From contig BJOX01000008.1 of assembly GCA_009731375.1 (NCBI GenBank), forward strand, positions 459,337 to 523,336: a stretch of 64,000 nt of DNA. The letters run 5' to 3'. The notes beneath the pieces are model-generated. The model had not been told where the DNA came from, did not search any database, and saw only the letters and a program-made list of their open reading frames with translations. The stretch comes from Paulinella micropora. Lineage: Eukaryota; Cercozoa; Imbricatea; Euglyphida. Both the position numbers and the translations under genes were made by a program. Position 1 is the stretch's first letter; every line of letters begins with the position of its first letter. Positions 42,923 through 51,869 of the stretch are shown here, in pieces.

Positions 42923-44390
42923 ATGAGCATGCTGAGTTGCTCAAAGGTTGTGAGCCTTGAGGCCGATAAAGGAGTCAGCTTCTCATTGAAGCAAACGCTA
43001 AGTGCAATATCCATCTTAGATGGAAACAACAGAGGCTACTCTGACTTCAAAGAAAAATATGCTGAAGGCATTAGTGCCTGGCACGGGGAATGTGTGAAGC
43101 TAGCCTTTGCCAACCCCGCAAAAGCAAAGGTTAAATATCCCTATGACCACGCCGAGGCGATGGATCTAGAGGAGAGGGATTTGCCTGACGAACCGGAGTC
43201 AGAGGACACTCCGGACACCGAGTCAGAGACAGAGTCAGAAACAGAGACACTGACAGATGAAGAGAAGAAAACAAGACACGGTAGTACAACGATCCATAGA
43301 GTTAGGCCACGCACAAAAGTTGCACTGCAAAAGCCTAAAGACTGGGATAAGATGGATAGGGAGAATAAGAGGAAGTGGAGAGAGAAGCACGCGAAGAAGT
43401 TGAAGAGAGAACAAAAGAAGACAGACGAAGAGAGCACACTCTAAAAGAGTGAAAGCAGTACAAGAAGAAGAAATATTATGAAAAGATGCGTGCCTTGCAG
43501 CTTGTGCCTTCTGTTGCCTTTTTGCACACTCTTGTCGTACAATATCCGAGGACTAAGACTCCCAACGGCCCGATAGAGATGATAGAGTTAGTCAGGGCCA
43601 AGTTTGGTTCGGTGGGAGGTGTGAGCAAGCATATCGATGCTGAGAGGTTTGAGCACATCTACCCAAAACCAGGGACAAATGTAGACACCTGGTTAAGCTA
43701 CTACCTCGCCTTCAAAAGCGAAGTAGAGAGCTTACGAACTCATCCCTTTGAAGAAAAAGAGTTAACCCGTAAACTGCTTCAAAGGCTGGCCAAACACCCT
43801 GCCTTTGGTAGCAAATACGAAGCTAACTACTTCAATCTTCCAGCAAACCTAAGACCTAAGCATGACGACCTAGTTGAGAGTGCGAGGTATAAGTGGGAGA
43901 TATGGAAGAAAGGGAAGGGGCGTAGGGAGGAGAGCAGAGAGGATGACAAGAGCAGGAGACGTAGGAAGCAGAAAGGACAGGAGACAAACCTCATGATGGA
44001 TGATCAGGATGACGAAAAAGGGGGTGGGGGTAAGACTGGTAAGTTGAAAAAGAAGAAAGAATGGTGGCTAAAAGTCACCTGCTATGCTTGTGAGAAGGTG
44101 GGCATACAAAGGCATATTGCCCAAAACTCAAGAAGAAGCCCCATAAGCAGGAAGAAGAAGAGAAAACCCCCAAAGGCAAAAACAAAAGGGCCAAAACAAA
44201 GGCAAAGGGAAGAAAGACATAGCTCCTTTAAGCGAAGAAGAGAGGGAGGATGACGAAGAACAGGGAGGGGGACAAGAGAGCGATAGCGATGCGCTTCTCG
44301 TTATTATGGGGGGAGACAAGCCCGACGACCATGGGGAGGTAACCCCTGACGACAATAGGAGGGAGAGCGAGCGAAGATCAGAGCGATTCT
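42923..44390 (+). pseudogene. retrotransposon gag gene with CCHC knuckle, frameshifted
   Basis: The first ORF (42923-43444) is acidic then Lys-rich (AEGISAWHGECVKLAF; ESETESETETLTDEEKK). After a frame change a 255-codon ORF (from 43486) carries a gag capsid-like region (PIEMIELVRAKFGSVGG; NVDTWLSYYLAFKSEVESL; KELTRKLLQRLAKHP). The zinc knuckle starts CYACEKVG (about 44079). Its second half HTKAYC lies one base out of frame, so C-x2-C-x4-H-x4-C is complete only if a single missing base is allowed. The shifted frame continues (EEEREDDEEQGGGQ) to TGA at about 44390. It is a gag by knuckle and architecture. Confidence 0.65.
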
Positions 44391-44597
44391 GATCGATGTG
44401 GTCAACCCCCGCCGGCTAGCCCTAGCTTAGGGAGTCCCTTAGCAAAAGACTAGTCGGGTTGAGGATGCGTCCCAACCTATCATCTCATCATATCGCAGTC
44501 GTCAGCTAACAAGGGCACCCCCCCCCCTACAACAATTCCCTCAGAGTCTGAGGAGAACAAAACCCCCCTGCCCAAACCAAACAAACCCCCTCTGCTT

Positions 44598-44849
44598 GTG
44601 AACAGCTATAGTGGATTCCAGCCTAGGTCTACTAAATGCCTGGGGAAGAACAATAAAAACCAACCCTGCAACATTTCTTTAGAAACGGAACAAAAGGGCA
44701 TAAACGCTTCTCACGCAAAGCGGTTGATTTTTGGTTGTTATTGTGGCTATCATGCCAGAAAACAGGACAATGAGTTTCCTTGGATTGACTTATCAGTCGA
44801 CCCCACAATTCGTTCCCCCCCCCCCCCAAGTCCCACAAGCGCAGGATGA
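44598..44849 (+). CDS. small Cys-rich ORF, unidentified
   Basis: About 83 codons: STKCLGKNNKNQPCN, then GCYCGYHARK. The pattern TxCxG...G/QxPC...YCGYH resembles small zinc-binding modules seen in many eukaryotic and viral proteins. The C-terminus runs into a poly-C tract, so its true end is unsure. A coding assignment is tentative. Confidence 0.3.
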   Translation: MNSYSGFQPRSTKCLGKNNKNQPCNISLETEQKGINASHAKRLIFGCYCGYHARKQDNEFPWIDLSVDPTIRSPPPPSPTSAG

Positions 44850-45250
44850 CAAAGATTACCAAATCTGTTGACCGGATGGCAAAATGCTGTTATTATAGGC
44901 CAAGTATTGCCATTTTTATGTTTTTTCCTGGTTTTATCAAATGGTGAACGTTTATTTTGTTTTTCTTTGGTTTGGTGTTGATTGAAATGGTTGAGCGTCG
45001 TTAAACAAGATTTGTCTGTGTCTTTGTCGTGAGATGACGATTTTGTTTGTTCATATGTCTATGCAAATATTTGGATGCTTGTTGGAGTTGGGCTTGGTTT
45101 AAGTTTTGAGGATTTGGGAGAGTGAATATTTGATTTGCTTGGTGGAGATTGGTTTGCTTTCGTGAATCATTGTTTTCTTTTCACTAATATTTTGTGTTCA
45201 TAGTCATTCGCGTATGTTTTCTTGATTTAACTGGATTCATTTAGCACTGG
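44850..45250. other. T-rich sequence, no gene
   Basis: TTTG-rich spacer leading into the heptamer-type repeats. Confidence 0.5.
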
Positions 45251-45490
45251 TTTTGTTGTCCTGTTGCTTGTCGCTTGCAATTGTTGGCTGTTCTAGCTGT
45301 TGGCTTGTTGGCTGTTTCTTACTTGCTGTAGCAAATCGCTTGTCGTTTGTTACTTGGTGCTTATTTGTTGTTTGTTGCTTTTCGTCGCAAATCGCTTGTC
45401 CGACTCGCTTACCTTGTTGCTTGCTGTTGTGCTAATTTTGTTTTTTCCTTGCCCCTTGTCGACATCACTTGTCACTTGCTTCCTTCTTTC

Positions 45491-46097
45491 AATGCTTGCC
45501 GCTTGTCGCTGGTCGTTTGTATCTTATTTTTTTTTATTATTTGTTGCTTTTTGCTTGTCATCTGCGTGTCGCTTGTCCGTTGCTTGTATCTTATCCGTGC
45601 TTGTTTGCCATTGCTTGTCTTTTCCTAGTTTCTTCTTCTTTTGCTTGCTGCCTTCTGTTAATGCTTACCGCTTGTCGCTGGTCGTTTGTCGCTTATTCTT
45701 TGTTATTTGTTGCTTTTTGCTAGTCATCTGCGTGTCGCTTGTCCGTTGCTTGTATCTTATCAGTGCTTGTTTGCAATTGCTTGTCTTTTCCTAGTTTCTT
45801 CTTCTTTTGCTTGCTGCATTCTGTTAATGCTTGCCGCTTGTCGCTGGTCGTTTGCCGCTTATTTTTTGTTATTTGTTGCATTTTTGCTGGTCATCTGCTG
45901 CGTGTCGCTTGTCGCTTGTCCGTTGCTTGTATTTTATTCCTTGTCGTTGCTTGTCTTTTCCTAGTTTCTTGTGCCTTGCTGCCGTTGATGCTTGCCTGTT
46001 ATCGCTGGTCATTTGTCACTTGTTGTTGTTGTTGTTGTTATTTCTTGCTTTTTGCTTGTCATCTGCTGCGTGTCGCTTGTCCGTTTCTTGTATCTTA
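45491..46097 (+). repeat. ~166-bp tandem satellite built of TTGTCGC-type units
   Basis: Four copies starting AATGCTTGCCGCTTGTCGCTGG or close variants at 45491, 45660, 45826 and 45987 (steps 169, 166, 161). Each copy repeats the same internal order (TTTGTTGCTTTTTGCT, GTCATCTGCGTGTCGCTTG, CTTGTATCTTAT, TCTTTTCCTAGTTTCTT). The array ends at the viral element. Confidence 0.85.
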
Positions 46098-46114
46098 TTG
46101 CTGAGTAGTATAAT

Positions 46115-46170
46115 ATACTTTCTAGGCGGGTCGTTTTTTCGTGCCTTAAAAACAACCTCCTAGAAAGTAT
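46115..46170. repeat. 15-bp inverted repeat at left border of viral element
   Basis: ATACTTTCTAGGCGG (46115-46129) and CCTCCTAGAAAGTAT (46156-46170) pair with one mismatch around a 26-nt T-rich loop. It lies exactly where satellite ends and AT-rich viral DNA begins, so it may be part of the viral terminus. Confidence 0.65.
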
Positions 46171-46372
46171 TAACGCTTCCAGCGCTATCTCCCACCAAAT
46201 CAATACGAAGCGTCAAAACAGCAAAATAAACAAATCAAAATTTCAATCAATACAAGAAAGCAAAATAAAGATATCTCTCTTACTCTTAATCTCGCTTTTA
46301 AATAAAAATAAAAATCAAGCAAAAGTTTTTTCCGCTTTAATTTTACTTTAAATAAAAACGAAAATCAATAAT

Positions 46373-46399
46373 ATCTATAATCTAAAAGAGATTATAGAT
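46373..46399. other. 11-bp perfect stem-loop in viral left arm
   Basis: ATCTATAATCT (46373-46383), 5-nt loop, AGATTATAGAT (46389-46399). It lies in a 460-bp gene-free stretch (46171-46632) that is otherwise A/T-rich. Confidence 0.7.
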
Positions 46400-46632
46400 T
46401 GAGCGCAAAAAATCCCAAAGAGCCCTCTACAGAGCACGCACGAAAAAACATATATGTATTACCTTTTCGCTTCAATCTCCACTTCACCAACCTACCGCAC
46501 AAACAAGTATGATAGATAAAATTTTTTTGAAAGGTGGAGGGCTTTCGCCCAATTTTTTGAATTGAATACACACTAGTTTATACTCCTATATGCAAAAGGA
46601 GTTAGTAGTAAGAACTACTATTACTCAACTCG

Positions 46633-47097
46633 TCAGCGTTTATATTGCTCATATTCTTGTATTACATTATATGATGTTTTACCACCATCAATCATTTTTC
46701 TTGCTCTAATTTCTTCGTCAACACCCATTGGTTGATTTTCGGCACTCAGCCAATGCTCAAATAACGTGAGTTTTTTTTTCTTTTCTTTTCTTTTTTCTTC
46801 TCGCTTTAGTTGGTCTATTTGTTCTTTTCGTTCTATTTTACTATTATGATTTTCAAGTATTTCTTCAATAGCAGTCGCCTTACTTTCACAATATTTTTTT
46901 TACTTTTCTAGTTCTATTTTTTCTCTGCGATTACGATCTAGTTTGCTTAGTATGGTATCCATCCTTACATCATTAATCGCTTTTGTTCTCATTATTTCAT
47001 TACGTGATTTATCTCTTAATTTCTCAATCCAATTATTAGTGGTTTCTCTCTCCACATTTCCATCATCACTATTACTTTCATTCTCATCCTCGCTCAT
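46633..47097 (-). pseudogene. viral coiled-coil protein, one in-frame TAA
   Basis: A 155-codon frame from ATG 47097 to TGA 46633. The N-terminus is acidic (MSEDENESNSDDGN), the middle is long, charged and helical (RMDTILSKLDRNRREKIELEK), and the C-terminus has LFEHWLSAENQPMGVDEE and IQEYEQYKR. One TAA lies in phase at 46900-46902 beside an A run, so a base error or a disabling mutation are both possible. Not recognised. Confidence 0.5.
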
Positions 47098-47445
47098 TAT
47101 TGTTGTTTGAGATGTATCTGATTATGACTAATATTACTTCGCTCTGAAAAGCGAAAAGTTGTCCGCACCAAAATTAGGGAGGTGGGCTTTTTGACCAGCG
47201 CTCCTAGGTGCATGGTGGCGGTATTATCATCAACTATTGCCATTTTGTCCTACTTGGCTTATTTTTTCCATCCATTTGACAGATTTTACCATTTATTATT
47301 GTAAGGAATTTTTTGCTAGAATTTCCAAGCCGTTTTCCTACCTCGTGTTTTTTCTCTGACTTTCTCATTCTTCAGTTTTCTTGCAAAGGTCAAATCGTCT
47401 CCAAAGAAAAGAATGAAACCCTTGTGTTTTTTTGTGTGCTTGAAG
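47098..47445. other. divergent intergenic region
   Basis: 350 bp between the minus-strand coiled-coil gene and the plus-strand gene at 47446. No conserved coding frame; probably contains both promoters. Confidence 0.45.
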
Positions 47446-47898
47446 ATGGATGAAGGTAAGGCTGTCGCAGACGAAGTCGGAGTGGAAGGTAAAGACGAAC
47501 TGACTGAAGCGATGGCTGGACTTTCCATTAGACCATTTACTCCGTCTAATCCTTCTAGACTTTTGCCTGAGCTAGGTAATGGAACATGATTATATATTCT
47601 GTTTAAAAAAAATCTACCTTTGAACCCGATAGTAGAATTTGACAAACGCAGGGCTCGAGGTTTTGTTTCGGATGGATACTTACAAAAAGTAGCAATCTTC
47701 AGTAAGAGTAGCTCAAGCTCGGGTAATGCTGGTCGCCTTCAAGATAGAGGTCTTTTCGTCCTATTTGTCAATCCTTTACAGCTAGACGAAAAGATTTATG
47801 TATTCGCTCATCGTGGAAACGTGAATACATACTTGAAGGGTGTAGGTAGTGAGACTTCACTCAATGTATTTATCACGATGGCTAACATCGCTCCGTAA
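47446..47898 (+). pseudogene. viral protein of unknown function, one in-frame TGA
   Basis: From ATG 47446 a 150-residue frame with a single TGA at 47587-47589. The N-terminal 47 residues are acidic/linker-like (MDEGKAVADEVGVEG). The C-terminal part is compact (FVSDGYLQKVAIFSKSS; GLFVLFVNPLQLDEKIYVFA; SLNVFITMANIAP) and could be a small beta-rich domain. Family not recognised. Confidence 0.5.
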
Positions 47899-47938
47899 TT
47901 AAAAACAAACATGTGTATTACGTTAAAGTTCATTTTCA

Positions 47939-48945
47939 TTAAAGGTCTAGTATTACTTTAGCCTTTCGCTCTCTTCTACTCGTCCTGACATTCTCTGGTT
48001 GAATGTCTTCTCTTTTCAATAATTCTTTTGTCTTTTTCTCTTTAATAACTTCTTTAGTTTGTTCTTTCATATCTTTTTCTTCGTCAATTGGTTTAATAAA
48101 TTCAGTCTTCAATAAATCTCTAGGACTTACTAATTCGTCATTATTTAATATTAACTTAAATCCGGAACGGCCTTTGACTTTATAAATAATTTTACTGAAA
48201 GTCTTTCCGCCTTTGGAGAAAACATTCCTTTTGTTTTCTTTTCTCACACTATCCCCTACTTCAAATTCTTCAATTAAATTATCTCGTGTGATTTTCTGTT
48301 TATTTTCGTCTCTCCCGAAAAATATATCTACTGGTTTGGCTTTAATTCCTCTATGAACTTTATGATTATAAGCATCTACTAAGTCTTGAATCAGTATAAC
48401 TAACCCAATGAAAATTACGATTGGTTTCAAATAAAAGGTCAAGCCATCTCCTTATACTTCTTATCACTCTATCAACAACTGCAAGTGCTCTATGGTCGCC
48501 AACTTCAACGACGTCGTGTTTAATTCCATTTTCAATAAAATATTCGCGGGTTGCTCCTTTATATTCTCCCCCGCTGTCTGTAGTAATTGACTTTGGTTTA
48601 CATTTGATTGATTTCAAAGCGTAATATACTTCTTTTGCTGTTTTATTTTTTAATGGAATGATTATTAAATATCGTGAATGGCAATCAATCCAAACAAGCA
48701 TCCAAGCCCTTATTTCCTTTCTTGTCTTTTATCTTACTCATGTCCGCTAAGTCAAGAAAGACTTGGTCTAATGGTTTATCAACCCTTCCATATTTTTGGG
48801 TTCTTTTTCTGGTGGTGAATTTCCAGTGCTTCTTCTTCTTTTGTTTTAACTACTTCTCCCGTAGGCGTATCCTCTAATTGACTATTACAATTTTGATTAT
48901 TAATAATTGTATGTTTATGGTCTAAATCAGGTATTCTATATAATT
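47939..48945 (-). pseudogene. viral rve-family integrase, frameshifted
   Basis: DDE integrase that would insert viral DNA into the host genome. Reading on the minus strand: an N-terminal piece from about 48945 (IPDLDHKHTIINN), then KPLDQVFLDLADMSKIKDKK with the first catalytic Asp, the beta-strand WIDCHSRYLIIIPLKNK, TTDSGGEYKG with the second Asp, and GDHRALAVVDRVIRSIRRW, where Asp occupies the usual Glu position. A C-terminal basic/SH3-like tail follows (KVKGRSGFKLILNNDELVSP). Three frame changes (near 48800, 48700 and 48400) break it. LDLADM plus DSGGE is the pattern of Maverick and retrovirus-like integrases. It lies at the element's left side, as terminal integrases often do. Confidence 0.75.
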
Positions 48946-48969
48946 AATTTTATTTTTTACGATGTTTAT

Positions 48970-49030
48970 GATATTTGAAAATCCACACTTCCATTCGCCA
49001 CGCTCATTCTCGTGTGTTTTTCAAACATCG
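48970..49030. terminator. viral 3'-end stem-loop, copy 1
   Basis: TTTGAAAATCCACAC pairs with GTGTGTTTTTCAAA around a loop with CATTCG...CTCATT. It is nearly the same as the copies after the small basic gene (57710) and the major capsid gene (62455). It lies in the 160-bp space between two minus-strand genes. Confidence 0.7.
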
Positions 49031-49044
49031 TTTTTACTTTTCAC

Positions 49045-49101
49045 GATGTTTATCAACGAACGGGAGTTGCGACAGCAACGAGAGTGAAGTTGATAAATAT
49101 C
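49045..49101. terminator. viral 3'-end stem-loop after minus-strand gene
   Basis: GATGTTTATCAAC (49045-49057) pairs with GTTGATAAATATC (49089-49101). On the minus strand it starts TGATATTT directly after the TAA of the gene ending at 49104. It is the inverted counterpart of the hairpin at 55663-55720, with closely similar loops. Confidence 0.75.
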
Positions 49102-49103
49102 AT

Positions 49104-49334
49104 TTAGAACTTTAAAAACATCCGCGAGACATCATCATTATTTTTTTCTTTCTTAGCACCTGAAGATTGATTATATACTTTTACACTCACACTGCTTGAC
49201 TTCTTACCTTTCCCTTTCTTAGGTTTCGGTTCTTCTTCACTACTCTCGCTTTCACTTTCTTCGCTCTCAGTCTCTGGTTTCTTATTTTTCTTCGCTCTCT
49301 TACTTTCCGCTTTCGCTCTTTTGATTTTCATCTT
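49104..49334 (-). pseudogene. viral Lys/Ser/Glu-rich gene, C-terminal part (split by host insert)
   Basis: The last 76 codons of a charged protein (KRAKAESKRAKKNKK, then acidic Ser/Glu runs, then GAKKEKNNDDVSRMFLKF). The open frame runs upstream into GC-rich host-like DNA, but composition changes sharply at CATCTT (49329-49334). The same hexamer occurs in the same codon phase at 51483-51488 in the separated N-terminal part. Likely a DNA-binding or virion core-type basic protein; function unproven. Confidence 0.65.
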
Positions 49335-50682
49335 AGCGCTCTGGACAGGACGGGCACGATAGATATCAAGGGTGGCCGGATCCCAACAATCACGCTTGCC
49401 ACAGTTCTCGGCAGGACCTACATCAGCGACTGCCCATGGTTGACTGCGCTCCATTTGGAGCCAGCGAGGAGGAACTATCTGCTGGCACAGGGGGTCGAGC
49501 TGTCCATTGTGCGCTGCACAGCGCTGCGCAGCCTGTGGGTGCCGGAATTCCGCGGACATCTGTACGTCAAGGGCTGTGAGCGTCTGCGGGCCCTCAGGAC
49601 GGCCCGCGAAATCCTGCCGGCGCCCCGGGGTTTACCCGGGGACGACGCCGACCTCGACAGGCGGCCGACGACGGTGTGGCACGTGACCGACGACGGTGTG
49701 GCACGTGACCGACTCGGCGGGTAGTTTGGCTACGATAGACGGGCCTTACCGCGGGGGGCACTCGCCCGTGTTGCTAGAGATCGGCGCGGACCGCGAAATT
49801 GAAATTCCGCTCCAACGCTGCGTCCTGGACGTAAGCGGCTTTCTGTGGGTGTCGATTGGCCCCTACACTTCCCGAATCATTCGGTGGCAACCGCAACCAC
49901 TCCGGCTAGAGACGTACGCGCTGTACAACTACGCTCAACGCCCAACTGTGGCGTTGCCCGACGTCGTGCACAAAGTGTCGCGTGGGGATTCCACGCAAGA
50001 TTGACCAATCGCGGGCGGGCGTGCCCTAGAAGCGTGGTGGTCTAATAGCGCGCGGCTAGTAAACGACGAAAAACATGTCTCGCGGAAATTCGAGGTTGCA
50101 GCGTTTTGTCTGGAACGCTTGGTGGACAATCTACCATCATCCGAAGCCCACGTTGCCAAGTATCTCCGCGCGCGGATTGTCGGGCTGCCAGCCCGAGCCA
50201 AGCCTGACGTGCCGCCTAACCCAGGACTGGTGAAAGCCTACGCGGAGAGGCTTTGGCAAACGCTGCAAGAGCTGCGCGGAATGCCGGGGCAGGTGGCCGC
50301 CTACGCAGTCGGCGTGCTGGACCGCGGGTTCCTGCCCTCAGAAGACAAGAAAGAAGCCCGGGACGACGGCGTGAGGTTTGCTCGTGTCGTGCAATGTCTG
50401 CGGTCGGACGACAATCCGTACGCCGTGCTAGGCAGGCACCTTGGCGAGTACTTGTTAAGCGAGAAAAGCCTGGGCGGCCTGCCGGGCACGATTTCTGCCG
50501 CGGTCGACGAGCTGTGCCTGGCCGCCTTTGCACCCCCCAGCGACCGCGAGCAGGTCGTGCGCCTCCTGCAGACGGAGATCAACCTCTTTTGCGACAAACC
50601 ACACACGATGCAGAAGCTCTTGCGCGACGGGAGAGCTCTCTTAGCACACTTGTTTAGCCTGGACTTCCCGGTTCCTTCCTGA
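49335..50682 (+). pseudogene. host LRR-like gene fragment, 5'-truncated
   Basis: Open from the insert edge (GRIPTITLATVLGRTYISD; LSIVRCTALRSLWVPEF; LYVKGCERLRALRT), with LRR-like L..L..C..L spacing. At about 49673-49710 the 22-bp unit GTGTGGCACGTGACCGACGACG is duplicated, which shifts frame; the frame continues at 49696. A TGA stop at 50002-50004 is in phase with the following long open part (50005-50682, e.g. EVAAFCLERLVDNLPSSEAH, LGEYLLSEKSLGGLPGT), which ends TGA at 50682. It is therefore a truncated gene with one indel and one nonsense change. The product family is a guess. Confidence 0.5.
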
Positions 50683-50689
50683 TCGAGGG

Positions 50690-51236
50690 CCGGGTCGTGC
50701 CGGTCTCCGTGTAGGCGCTTGAAGGAGACGCTCAGCTCGCGCAGCTCCGGTAGGCAGGGTAGCTCTGTCTTGTTTTGTTGCAAGTACCAGTACACAGAGT
50801 CTAGGCCGCCTTCGAAGTGCAGCGCCCTAACCTGAGCGGGCCAGCTAGCAAGATTGAGCTGTCCGTGATCGATGATCAACAGGTCGGCGCGCACGCCGCT
50901 GAGGTCGGCCAGGTGCTTTTCCGAACACTCTGTGCGTGCGAGATCCAGTTGCTTAAAGCGCAGCCCCTCCAGCAACTTGGCACCATGTTCTGGACCTTCT
51001 AAGTCGCAGGAAAAGAACGACACTTTCGCTTGGGACCACACCGGCCTCCATCGCTCGAGCATAGCGACGCAGCCTTCGTCGGCCAGATCCAGGCTCTCGG
51101 TGAAGGCTAGGCTGGACCACACGTCGCTGTTGGTCAGGAACAAGCTGCGCAGAGACTTCGAGGCAGAGGCCACGCACAGAGCGTCTGCAAGCCTCCCGAG
51201 GCTCAGCACGCAGGGCCAGATATCAGCCGGCAGCAT
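50690..51236 (-). CDS. F-box-like protein, partial
   Basis: Starts at ATG 51236: MLPADIWPCVLSLGRLADAL, then CVASASKSLRSLFLTNSDVW, a good F-box pattern (LPxDIWxxVLxxL...CxxxSKxLRxL). Leucine-rich segments follow (RFKQLDLARTECSEKHLADL, ALHFEGGLDSVYWYLQ, LPELRELSVSFKRL). F-box proteins bring substrates to SCF ubiquitin ligases. The frame stays open past 50690 but there becomes antisense to the convergent gene, so the true 3' end is unclear and the gene is probably truncated or spliced. Confidence 0.55.
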
Positions 51237-51482
51237 CTCTAGCCACGCCTGACAAAAAACGAAAACGCCTGCAAAAAAAAAAAAAACCACCAAAAAAAAA
51301 AAAGAACGGCGGAACCTGCGGGGTTCCGCCGGGCGCTGGTTCTTGGCTTGTGGCAGAACCGGGCCAGCCACACACACCCCCGCGCAAAACCCCGAAAAAA
51401 AAACAAAAGAACAGAAAATAAGCAGGGGACACGAGAGAATCGGGAGGAAGAGAAGTGTACTTTAGGGTCTCTGAGGTACGGC
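51237..51482. other. upstream region of F-box-like gene within insert
   Basis: Contains poly-A runs (51273-51303), a GGAACC...GGTTCC inverted repeat near 51309-51330 and GC-rich sequence. No gene. Confidence 0.5.
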
Positions 51483-51761
51483 CATCTTTTCTGCAATGAT
51501 ATCAGTGAAATCAACCTCATCCTCACTCTCACTCTGCTCAGGTGTGTCATCTTGCTCCTTCTCATTAATGATATCGGTTGCTAAATTCTTATTTTCTATC
51601 TCTGCTATTTTTCGCTCCATATCTTCGTCTTCGTTTTTAACCGCGTTTCGGTATTGCGCCAAAACATTTTTAGCATGCTCCATCTTTCGTTGTTTCGCTT
51701 TCGCTTTTATTCCTTCCACAGCATTACCCCAATTCTTACGGCTTGCTTCGGGGGACGGCAT
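51483..51761 (-). pseudogene. viral Lys/Ser/Glu-rich gene, N-terminal part (split by host insert)
   Basis: Start ATG 51761 follows directly on a stem-loop. The part before the insert has 92-93 codons: SRKNWGNAVEGIKAKAKQRK, EHAKNVLAQYRNAVKNEDED and an acidic end. The frame then runs a few codons into the insert (AVPQRP) and stops. Joined at the shared AAG ATG codons with 49104-49331 it would make 167 residues. Charged, low-complexity; function unknown. Confidence 0.65.
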
Positions 51762-51803
51762 TTTTAGAATTGCGCTTTCGTTTCACTTTCGCTTATTCTA
51801 AAA
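51762..51803. promoter_or_regulatory. viral 5' stem-loop abutting a start codon
   Basis: TTTTAGAAT (51762-51770) and ATTCTAAAA (51795-51803) form a perfect 9-bp stem. On the minus strand the loop is AAGCGAAAGTGAAACGAAAG and the right arm runs straight into the ATG at 51761. The same motif occurs at 57802 and 62558. TCTA in AT-rich context is also the core of the late promoter described for CroV and Mavirus. Confidence 0.65.
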
Positions 51804-51869
51804 GTATTCTATACTAAGATGTTTATATTTTTAGTATTTACAAATTAAATATTTATTTAATATATACCA

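Larger units (their letters stand above)
49335..51482. mobile_element. 2.15-kb GC-rich host-like insert in a viral gene
   Basis: High-GC block with F-box/LRR-like coding, unlike the AT-rich viral DNA on both sides. It is bounded by CATCTT at 49329-49334 and 51483-51488. Both copies are the codons AAG ATG of the minus-strand viral gene in the same phase. The repeat could be a target-site duplication or microhomology at a repair junction. No transposon termini were recognised. Confidence 0.7.
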
